DNA of 64,000 nucleotides from Bog-473 sp049513455 (GTDB lineage Bacteria > Actinomycetota > Acidimicrobiia > Acidimicrobiales > RAAP-2). The DNA is taken from NCBI GenBank assembly GCA_049513455.1, contig JBEKWB010000039.1:1-64000 (forward strand), in the 5' to 3' direction. Below, one piece after another: positions 34,198 through 41,537 of the stretch; positions within the stretch are counted from its first letter, which is position 1; every line of letters starts with the position of its first letter. Under the pieces are notes generated by a model, which saw only the letters and a program-made list of their open reading frames with translations, was not told where the DNA came from and searched no databases. The position numbers and the translations under genes were made by a program.

Positions 34198-34267
34198 CCC
34201 GAGGTCAGTGGGGCATGATGCTAGTTTCCCCTCCCGAGGTCAGTGGGGCATGATGCTAGTTTCCCCT
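34198..34267. repeat. Two perfect tandem copies of a 35-bp sequence
   Basis: Bases 34198-34232 and 34233-34267 are identical. Each copy starts CCCGAGGTCAGTGGGG and ends CTAGTTTCCCCT, and carries GGGG/CCCC arms around ATGATGCTAG. No difference is seen between copies, so the duplication is recent or selected. It may be an operator for the 33226 gene or a mobile-element end. Confidence 0.9.
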
Positions 34268-34612
34268 ATCCGCCTACGTCAACGAGCGGACCCAGCGATC
34301 AGTCGCGGCCTAAGAGCGCCAGTCTTCCGTAACCACTCGAATGCCATGCGGGCGGTGCGCGTATGGCGTTGGCCGGGCGGGAGGTGGCGCGTGCCTGGCC
34401 AGGACAGGAGCTAGTGTCCCACCGGAAACCTTGGAGTGCTTGTCTTGGTCAGGGAGCCGCACAGCCGGATTATTGACCCAGACCACCGTATTCATACGGC
34501 ATAGCCTGATTTACAGCGGTTGCCTTGCGGCGAGTGACCTTCGGCCCTACTGCTCCACGACTGCATATGGATAGCGTCTAAGTAGGAGCGTGGGTACTAG
34601 ACGAACTGAGGA
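34268..34612. other. Upstream region of the kdp locus, with a palindrome
   Basis: No gene is supported. CCGTAT-TC-ATACGG (34486-34499) is a perfect 6-bp inverted repeat in the likely control region of the following sensor gene. TACTAG at 34595-34600 is a possible -10, and GAGGAG at 34608-34613 is the ribosome site. Confidence 0.45.
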
Positions 34613-36553
34613 GTGATGCCGGGTAATCAGGCTGCCTCTGCTAACGGGGGAAGCCCAGCACCGGTCCGCGACGCGTTCGCGGGAACACCCGCGTCGCCGC
34701 AAGTGCGCGGTCGCCTGCATATTTTTCTTGGGATCGCTCCCGGAGCCGGCAAGACCTATTTGATGCTTGCCGAGGGGCACCGCCTCGCCAACTCAGGAGC
34801 CGATGTCCTCGTGGGGCTCGCCGAGACCCACGGACGGTCCGACACCGAGGCGATGCTCGAGGGAATGGAGCGTGTGCCGCCGCTCCAAGTTGTCTATCGC
34901 GGGGCAACGTTCGAGGAGCTCGATGTCGATGCGTTGCTCAAGCGGCATCCCAGAGTCGCCTTGGTGGACGAGTTGGCTCACAGGTGTGCACCCGGCAGCC
35001 GGCACGAGAAGCGGTGGGAGGACGTCGAGGAACTACTAGACGGTGGCATTGACGTAGTGACCTCACTCAATGTGCAGCATCTCGACAGTCTGAACGACGC
35101 AGTCGAGACGATCACAGGGGTCGCTCAGGGGGAAACTGTGCCAGACGTCGTGGTGGCTGGGGCCCATCAGATCGACTTCGTCGACATCACGCCAGAGCGG
35201 TTACGAGCCCGCATCGCCCACGCCGATGTGATGGGTGCCGACGCCGCGCAGGCGGCACTGGGGGGCTTCTTCAGCGCCGAGCGCCTCGCCGCGTTACGTC
35301 AGCTGGGGCTGGGTTGGCTGGGCGAGCACGACCTTCTTGATCCAGCGATGCGGGCCATACCAGGGGATACGGACAATGCCGTCGAGCCGATCGAACATGT
35401 GGTGGTCGCCCTCACCGGTGCGCCGGAGGCCGAACACGTGCTGCGTCGCGCCTCGCACATTGCTAGGTCGAGCCACGGAGAGCTCATCGGTGTGTACGTG
35501 CGCGTGCCCAGCGACAAGGTCGAGGCCGAGCCGCCCTGGTTGGCTGGTCAGCGAAGGCTGCTGACCGAACTCGGAGGACGCTACAACGAGCTGGCGGGCG
35601 TCGATGTCGCCACCGTTGTTCTCGAATTCTCCCGTGCCGAGGGCGCTCGCCAGCTCGTGCTAGGTGCGACTCGTCGTTCGCGCACCGAAGAGCTGCTTCA
35701 CGGATCAGTGATCAACAAGGCCATTCATTCGGCCGGTCCAATTGAGGTGCACGTGATACCGGCTCGACGCCCGCCGAAACGCAGGGAGCGCGTGACGGAA
35801 CACGCGGCGCCGCGTCCTCGGCGGGTCCTGCTGCCGGCACCACGGCGCAGGGCGGCGTGGTTCATGGCCGTGTTGTTGCCCGTGGCTATCACGCTCGGGC
35901 TCGTTCCGGTGCGTTCGTCGTTGGAACTTGCGGGAGTGTTGCTCTGCAATCTGCTGGCTGTGGTGGGTGTCGCGCTCTTGGGCGGGATTCGCCCAGCCAT
36001 GCTGGCGACCGGGGTGGCCTTCGTCGCCTCGGACTTCTTCTATGCGCCACCGTTCTATAGCTTGCGCCTCGAACGGCTGGTGGACCTGGTTGCACTGATC
36101 ACATTCTTGGTGGTGGCAGCCGCCGTCGGCGGGCTGGTGGATCTGCTTGCCCGGCAGGGCGTCCGAGTAGCCCAGGCGAGCGCCCAGTCGGAGAATCTCG
36201 CCCGGCTCGCGGCTGACAGCATGGTCGGTTCGGATCACCTCACTGACGCCATCGGCTCGCTCCGGCGCGCCTTCGATCTCGATGGTGTGAGCTTGCTGCA
36301 CCGGGACGGTGACGAGTGGACGGTGGAAGCAGCTGTTGGCAATACAGGCTTCAAGGAGCCTGAAGCGGCACCACTCAGCGTCGAGCTCTCCACCGGCTGT
36401 ATCTTGGCACTGGCCGGAAGTCGACTGAGCGACCCAGAAGCCACGTTGTTACGGACGTTCCTTGACCAACTCAAGTTCGCCCGGGAGCGAGCGCTCCTCG
36501 GCGCTATCGAGAACGAGGTCCAGGAGGGTGGTGGTCATTCTGCCCCCGAATGA
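34613..36553 (+). CDS. KdpD-type sensor protein without a histidine-kinase module
   Basis: A 646-residue protein. The N-terminal KdpD domain (about 33-245) has Walker A APGAGKT (42-48) and the family segment VDELAHRCAPGSRHEKRWEDVEELL. A UspA-like domain follows (about 265-385), then four DUF4118-type transmembrane helices (about 425-510) and a GAF-like segment to the end. HisKA and HATPase domains are absent, although KdpD proteins normally run to about 850-900 residues. It heads the kdpFABC operon and may regulate the pump by protein-protein or ligand sensing. GTG 34613 or ATG 34616 is the start. Confidence 0.88.
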   Translation: MMPGNQAASANGGSPAPVRDAFAGTPASPQVRGRLHIFLGIAPGAGKTYLMLAEGHRLANSGADVLVGLAETHGRSDTEAMLEGMERVPPLQVVYRGATFEELDVDALLKRHPRVALVDELAHRCAPGSRHEKRWEDVEELLDGGIDVVTSLNVQHLDSLNDAVETITGVAQGETVPDVVVAGAHQIDFVDITPERLRARIAHADVMGADAAQAALGGFFSAERLAALRQLGLGWLGEHDLLDPAMRAIPGDTDNAVEPIEHVVVALTGAPEAEHVLRRASHIARSSHGELIGVYVRVPSDKVEAEPPWLAGQRRLLTELGGRYNELAGVDVATVVLEFSRAEGARQLVLGATRRSRTEELLHGSVINKAIHSAGPIEVHVIPARRPPKRRERVTEHAAPRPRRVLLPAPRRRAAWFMAVLLPVAITLGLVPVRSSLELAGVLLCNLLAVVGVALLGGIRPAMLATGVAFVASDFFYAPPFYSLRLERLVDLVALITFLVVAAAVGGLVDLLARQGVRVAQASAQSENLARLAADSMVGSDHLTDAIGSLRRAFDLDGVSLLHRDGDEWTVEAAVGNTGFKEPEAAPLSVELSTGCILALAGSRLSDPEATLLRTFLDQLKFARERALLGAIENEVQEGGGHSAPE

Positions 36554-36683
36554 GGCGAAGGCGCGGCGAATTTGATCACGCGTCTGTGGTCCTACCGCAC
36601 CCGGGTCCGCTCTTGTAGTGTCTCGGAAAGAGCGTGAACGAGACCTCGCGGCGCATCGCGTGCGCCCAATGGGGAGGACGAGA

Positions 36684-36851
36684 GTGAGCGACGTCGTATT
36701 CGTGGCGGCGATGTTCGCGCTCACTGCGGTCACGGTCCTCTTCGTCCTGGCATGCAACAGCCTGATAGGGCCCGACGACAAGGCACTGGCTGAAGGTGGC
36801 CCCGAGGAAGTCCTGGAGCCGCCGGGTGAGGTCGGGGGCGCGGGGACGTGA
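36684..36851 (+). CDS. Small membrane protein preceding kdpF
   Basis: A 55-residue protein with one transmembrane helix (about residues 3-24) and an acidic tail (GPDDKALAEGGPEEVLEPPGE). A GGGGAGGA site lies six bases before GTG 36684. Its stop overlaps the kdpF GTG (GTGA), so it is a translated part of the kdp operon. Its position and size suggest an accessory subunit of the pump, but it is not KdpF itself. Confidence 0.7.
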   Translation: MSDVVFVAAMFALTAVTVLFVLACNSLIGPDDKALAEGGPEEVLEPPGEVGGAGT

Positions 36852-36937
36852 ACGGCGACTACCTGATCGGCATCATCATCACAGTGCTGCTGGGGGCGTA
36901 CCTGATCTACGTCCTCGTACGGCCTGGTCGCCTGTAG
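36848..36937 (+). CDS. kdpF: Potassium-transporting ATPase small subunit KdpF
   Basis: A 29-residue peptide from GTG 36848, with a single helix (YLIGIIITVLLGAYLIYVLV) and the ending RPGRL, the usual KdpF pattern and length. KdpF stabilises the KdpABC complex. It is followed with no gap by the kdpA ATG (TAG then ATG). Confidence 0.88.
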   Translation: MNGDYLIGIIITVLLGAYLIYVLVRPGRL

Positions 36938-38689
36938 ATGTCCTGGCAGACCTGGGCGCAAATCGGTGCGCTGTTCGCTCTCCTCGCCGTGAGCACGCCG
37001 ACTCTCGGTAGCTACATGGCCAAGGTATTTGGCAGCGGCCCTGCCCCCGGTGATCGGGTCTTCCTTCCGGTAGAGCGATTCACGTACCGAATGTTGCGCA
37101 TCGATCCGGAGACCGAGCAACGGTGGACCGCATACGTCGGGTCGGTTCTGGCCCTCTCGCTTGCCGGAGCGCTGCTCATCTACGTCGTGCTCCGGACCCA
37201 GCACTATCTGCCCGGAAACCCGGACCATCTCGGCAACGTCGGTACCGGACTGTCGTTCAACACCGCCATCAGTTTCGCGACAAATACGAACTGGCAGAAC
37301 TACGTGGGCGAGTCCACCCTCAGCCAGTTCAGCCAGATGTTCGCCCTGGTCGTCCACCAATTCCTGTCCGCGGCCATAGGCATGGCGCTGGCCGTGGCGT
37401 TCATCCGCGGGCTCGTACGTAGACGGGCGACGACGCTCGGGAACTTTTGGGTCGATGAAGTGCGCGCGACGATTCGCGTCCTGTTACCTATCACCTTCGT
37501 GTTCGCCATCATCTTCATGGGCTTCGGTGTCATCGAGAATTTCCACGCGACACACACAGTCCCAACGGTCGCTGCGATCGGCACCCACACGACGGCCTCC
37601 CCGGCGCTGGAACAGCAGATCCCCGGCGGACCCGTGGCGAGCATGGTGCCGATCGAGATGCTCGGCGACAACGGCGGGGGCTACTTCGGGGCCAACTTGG
37701 CGCATCCCTACGAGAACCCGAGCCCCATCACGAACCTGCTCGACGTGTGGCTGGCCGCAATGATCCCCTTCGCCTTCGCCTGGACGTTCGGGAAGATGAT
37801 CGGATCGAAACGTCAAGCAGTGGTCGTGCTCGTGGTGATGGGCACGCTGTTCGCACTCTCGATGTTTGGCGCGACGGCACTGGAGACGAACGGCAACGTG
37901 AAGCTGGACAGTGCCGGGGTCACTCAGACGGCGACCGCAACCAATCCGGGGGGCAATCTCGAGGGGAAGGATCTCCGCTTCGGCGCGCCGGGCTCGGCGC
38001 TCAATGCGGTGACCATGACTGCCACCTCGACCGGGGGCACCGGCTCGGCGATCGAGAGCTACACGCCTCTTGGTGGTGGCGTGCCCCTCTTCGACATGAT
38101 GCTCGGCGAGACGATCCCCGGGGGCACGGGGACTGGTCTCTACGGGATGCTCATCTTCGTCCTCATAACGGTCTTCATCGCCGGGCTGATGGTGGGACGC
38201 ACACCCATGTACCTGGGCAAGCGCATCCTGGCGACGGATATGACCTTGGCTGCGATCTACATCCTGGTGCTGCCGGTGACCGTGCTCTCCCTGGCAGGGA
38301 TCTCGTTGCTGCTGCCATCGGCGGCGCGCCAGATATCGTCGACCGGACCTCACGCCGTCACCGAGGTCGTCTACGCGTATGTCTCCGCCGCGCACAACAA
38401 CGGCTCGGCGTTCGCCGGTCTGTCGGGGGACACGCAGTGGTACAACACGACGCTGGCGTTCGCCATGTGGATTGGCCGGTTCTTCGAGATCATCCCCGCC
38501 ATGGCGCTCGCGGGCTCGCTTGCTCGCAAGCGCACCTACAAGATGACCACGGGGACGTTGCGCACCGATACCCCGCTCTTCACCACGCTGCTCGGCGGGG
38601 TCGTCATCGTGCTCGTCGGCCTGACGTACTTTCCCGTCCTTGCCCTCGGTCCGCTGGCCGAGCAGTTCGTCGGACACTTCGGGGTGTGA
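36938..38689 (+). CDS. kdpA: Potassium-transporting ATPase channel subunit KdpA
   Basis: A 583-residue, ten-helix protein with four KcsA-like P-loops. The selectivity segments are visible as FNTAISFATNTNWQ, MLGDNGGGYFGANLAHPYENP, and TEVVYAYVSAAHNNGSAFAG. KdpA carries K+ through the Kdp pump in the inner membrane. The length is normal. It overlaps nothing and is followed after four bases by kdpB. Confidence 0.97.
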   Translation: MSWQTWAQIGALFALLAVSTPTLGSYMAKVFGSGPAPGDRVFLPVERFTYRMLRIDPETEQRWTAYVGSVLALSLAGALLIYVVLRTQHYLPGNPDHLGNVGTGLSFNTAISFATNTNWQNYVGESTLSQFSQMFALVVHQFLSAAIGMALAVAFIRGLVRRRATTLGNFWVDEVRATIRVLLPITFVFAIIFMGFGVIENFHATHTVPTVAAIGTHTTASPALEQQIPGGPVASMVPIEMLGDNGGGYFGANLAHPYENPSPITNLLDVWLAAMIPFAFAWTFGKMIGSKRQAVVVLVVMGTLFALSMFGATALETNGNVKLDSAGVTQTATATNPGGNLEGKDLRFGAPGSALNAVTMTATSTGGTGSAIESYTPLGGGVPLFDMMLGETIPGGTGTGLYGMLIFVLITVFIAGLMVGRTPMYLGKRILATDMTLAAIYILVLPVTVLSLAGISLLLPSAARQISSTGPHAVTEVVYAYVSAAHNNGSAFAGLSGDTQWYNTTLAFAMWIGRFFEIIPAMALAGSLARKRTYKMTTGTLRTDTPLFTTLLGGVVIVLVGLTYFPVLALGPLAEQFVGHFGV

Positions 38690-38693
38690 GGTC

Positions 38694-40784
38694 GTGACGC
38701 TGACCGAGATGTCTCCACCGCCTGGGCAACACATGGGCCGCGAGACCCGGCAACTTCGCCAGTTGTCGATGATGGATCCCCGCATCGTGCGCCGCGCCGC
38801 CGCCGACGCCTTCGTCAAGCTCGATCCCCGTACGATGGTGCACAAGCCGGTCATGTTCGTCGTCTACATCGGCAGCATCTGGACGATGCTGCTCTTCATC
38901 TGGGACGCCCCGAGCTCCCCGGCATCCAAGAATGTCTTCGTCGGGCTGGTCGTGCTGTTCTTGTGCTTCACGGTGCTCTTCGGCAACTTCGCCGACTCCA
39001 TGGCCGAAGGGCGGGGCAAGGCGCACGCCGACACGCTGCGACGAGCTCGGCAGGAAACCGTTGCCCATGTGCTCCAGAAAGACGGAACCATCGCGGTCAG
39101 GCCCTCGGAACAGCTGGACATCGGTGATCGGTGCGTGGTGGAGGCGGGTGAGGCCATTCCCGGAGATGGAGAGGTCATTGAGGGGATGGCTCTGGTCGAT
39201 GAATCGGCGATCACCGGAGAGTCGGCGCCCGTCGTCCGCGAGTCGGGTGGAGATCGCTCCTCGGTCACCGGAGGCACCGTGGTGCTCTCCGACCGGATCG
39301 TCATTTCGATCACGGCAAGGCCCGGGGAGACCTTCCTCGACCGGATGATTGCGCTCGTGGAGGGCGCCAACCGGCAGAAGACCCAGAACGAGCTGGCGCT
39401 GACCGTCGTGCTGGTCAGCCTCACCTTCATCTTCCTCGTCGCGGTCAGCACCTTCCAGCTCGTCGCCATCCGCTCGCACGCCGCTCAGTCGATCGTCCTC
39501 CTCGTGGCGCTGCTGGTGCTTCTGTCGCCGACGACGATCGGTGCACTGCTCTCGGCCATCGGTATCGCCGGGATGGACCGGATGGTCCGGCACAACGTGC
39601 TGGCGATGTCAGGGCGGGCCGTCGAAGCCGCCGGCGACGTCACCACCTTGCTGTTGGACAAGACGGGGACGATCACCTTCGGGAATCGCATGGCGTCCGA
39701 ATTCCTCCCCGTCGCCGCGCTGGACGCACGCAGCGTGGCCGAGGCAGCGCAGCTGTCTTCGCTGGCTGACGAGACGCCCGAGGGACGATCCATCGTCGCG
39801 CTCGCGGACGAGGAGTACGGCTGCAAGCCCCGCGAGCTGCCCGGAGCGACGATGGTCTCCTTCACCGCCCAGACCCGCATGTCCGGTGTCGACTGGGAGG
39901 GACGTTCGATCCGCAAGGGTTCCGTCGAGGCTATGCAGGGCTGGGTCGAAGGTCACGGTGGGCGCCTGCCCGACGACCTATCCGGAATTGTCGAGGGGAT
40001 CGCCAAGACGGGGGGCACACCGCTTGTCGTCGCCGACGGTGCGCGAACGCTCGGGGTGATCCATCTCAAGGACACCGTCAAGCCGGGGATCGCCGAACGG
40101 CTGGCTGAAATGCGGCGCTTTGGCATCCACAGCGTGATGGTCACAGGTGACAATCCGCTGACCGCGGCGGCAATCGCCGAAGAAGCGGGTGTGGACGAGT
40201 TCATGGCCGAGGCCACCCCAGAGGACAAGATGGCCCGCATCCGCGCCGAGCAGGCGGGCGGCAATCTCGTGGCCATGACCGGTGACGGCACGAACGACGC
40301 ACCCGCGCTCGCGTTGGCCGACGTCGGGGTGGCGATGAACACCGGCACTCAGGCCGCCAAAGAGGCCGGCAACCTCGTCGATCTGGACAGCGACCCCACC
40401 AAGTTGATGGAGATCGTCCAGGTGGGCAAGCAGCTTCTCATCACCCGGGGGGCGCTCACAACGTTCTCGATATGCAACGACGTCGCCAAGTACTTCGTCG
40501 CCATTCCTGCCATGCTCCACACGGTCTTTCCCCAGCTGTCCGCTCTCGACGTTCTGCACCTGCACAACCCGCAGTCCGCCATCCTCTCGGCAGTGATCTT
40601 CAACTCCATCATCATCATGATCATGATCCCGCTTGCGCTTCGAGGTGTGCGGGTGCGGCCGATGGGGGCAACCGCGATGCTCCGGCGCAACGTCTTCGTC
40701 TACGGGGTGGGCGGCCTCATCACCCCGTTTGTCCTGATCAAACTCATCGATATCGGCATCGTCGGGCCGCTCGGAGTGCACTGA
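38694..40784 (+). CDS. kdpB: Potassium-transporting P-type ATPase subunit KdpB
   Basis: A 696-residue P-type ATPase. It contains ITGESAPV in the actuator domain, the phosphorylation motif DKTGTIT with Asp322, and the hinge MTGDGTNDAPALA. KdpB powers K+ uptake by KdpA. GTG 38694 is the start, five bases after the kdpA stop; the longer open frame upstream is a shadow. It overlaps kdpC by one base (TGATG). Confidence 0.97.
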   Translation: MTLTEMSPPPGQHMGRETRQLRQLSMMDPRIVRRAAADAFVKLDPRTMVHKPVMFVVYIGSIWTMLLFIWDAPSSPASKNVFVGLVVLFLCFTVLFGNFADSMAEGRGKAHADTLRRARQETVAHVLQKDGTIAVRPSEQLDIGDRCVVEAGEAIPGDGEVIEGMALVDESAITGESAPVVRESGGDRSSVTGGTVVLSDRIVISITARPGETFLDRMIALVEGANRQKTQNELALTVVLVSLTFIFLVAVSTFQLVAIRSHAAQSIVLLVALLVLLSPTTIGALLSAIGIAGMDRMVRHNVLAMSGRAVEAAGDVTTLLLDKTGTITFGNRMASEFLPVAALDARSVAEAAQLSSLADETPEGRSIVALADEEYGCKPRELPGATMVSFTAQTRMSGVDWEGRSIRKGSVEAMQGWVEGHGGRLPDDLSGIVEGIAKTGGTPLVVADGARTLGVIHLKDTVKPGIAERLAEMRRFGIHSVMVTGDNPLTAAAIAEEAGVDEFMAEATPEDKMARIRAEQAGGNLVAMTGDGTNDAPALALADVGVAMNTGTQAAKEAGNLVDLDSDPTKLMEIVQVGKQLLITRGALTTFSICNDVAKYFVAIPAMLHTVFPQLSALDVLHLHNPQSAILSAVIFNSIIIMIMIPLALRGVRVRPMGATAMLRRNVFVYGVGGLITPFVLIKLIDIGIVGPLGVH

Positions 40785-41494
40785 TGCTGCGTCGCCAGAT
40801 AATCCCCGCCCTTGTGTTCACCGCCCTGGCGAGTGTCGTGCTCGGCCTCGTGTACCCGCTTGTGATCTACGGCATCGGCCAGCTCGGCTTCAGGCACCAG
40901 GCGGATGGCTCGCTCATCACCCGCAACGGCCAGGTGGTCGCCTCCAGCTTGCTCGGCCAGCGGTTCTCCAACGCCGCTGGGAAGCCGCTACCCCAGTACT
41001 TCCAGCCGCGGCCATCGGCGGCCGGCACCGGCTATGACGGCACCGAAAGTGGCGCCGCCAACCTGGGTCCCAGCGATCCGCGCCTCATTGCCCAGTGCCT
41101 GCCCGTGCAGGTCACCGGCCGGGATGGCCGGCCGGAGTTGGGGCGGCACGGGAAGCCCGTCTACGAGCACACTTCCGACGGAAGCCTCGTGTGCGACCCC
41201 GACACCGTCCCCCAGTTGGCTAAGGCCTACCGGGAGTTCAATGGGCTCGCGCCGGGGACACCGGTGCCCGTCGACGCGGTGACGTCTTCGGGGTCCGGCC
41301 TCGATCCGGACATCTCGGTGGACAACGCAGATTTGCAAGCCCCCCGCGTGGCCCGTACCCGGCACCTGCCATTGGCCGTGGTCATGCGACTTGTCCGGGC
41401 CAACACGGCGGGACGGACGCTGGACTTCCTCGGAGAGGTGCGAGTGAACGTCGTCGAACTCAACCTCGCGCTCGAGCGGCTCTCGCAGCGCTGA
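40784..41494 (+). CDS. kdpC: Potassium-transporting ATPase subunit KdpC
   Basis: A 236-residue protein with one N-terminal helix (PALVFTALASVVLGLVYPLVIYGIGQ) and the periplasmic KdpC domain: SLLGQRF, then YFQPRPSA, then SSGSGLDPDISVDNADLQAPRVAR. A stretch of about 60 residues between SDPRLIAQ and the SGSGLDPDIS motif is longer than in the E. coli form, as is usual for actinobacteria. It is the last gene of kdpFABC and converges on the second KdpD. Confidence 0.95.
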   Translation: MLRRQIIPALVFTALASVVLGLVYPLVIYGIGQLGFRHQADGSLITRNGQVVASSLLGQRFSNAAGKPLPQYFQPRPSAAGTGYDGTESGAANLGPSDPRLIAQCLPVQVTGRDGRPELGRHGKPVYEHTSDGSLVCDPDTVPQLAKAYREFNGLAPGTPVPVDAVTSSGSGLDPDISVDNADLQAPRVARTRHLPLAVVMRLVRANTAGRTLDFLGEVRVNVVELNLALERLSQR

Positions 41495-41537
41495 CACGAG
41501 CGCCGCGCCGGAATGGTTGCCCGAGGATCAGCTTGGC

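Noticed and set aside
33142..34218. Plus-strand open frame of 358 residues
   Set aside because: It is antisense to the dioxygenase-like gene and runs through the istB relic and the 35-bp repeats, with no coherent motif.
34198..34267. Possible CRISPR array
   Set aside because: There are only two copies with no spacer between them and no cas genes nearby, so this is a simple tandem duplication.
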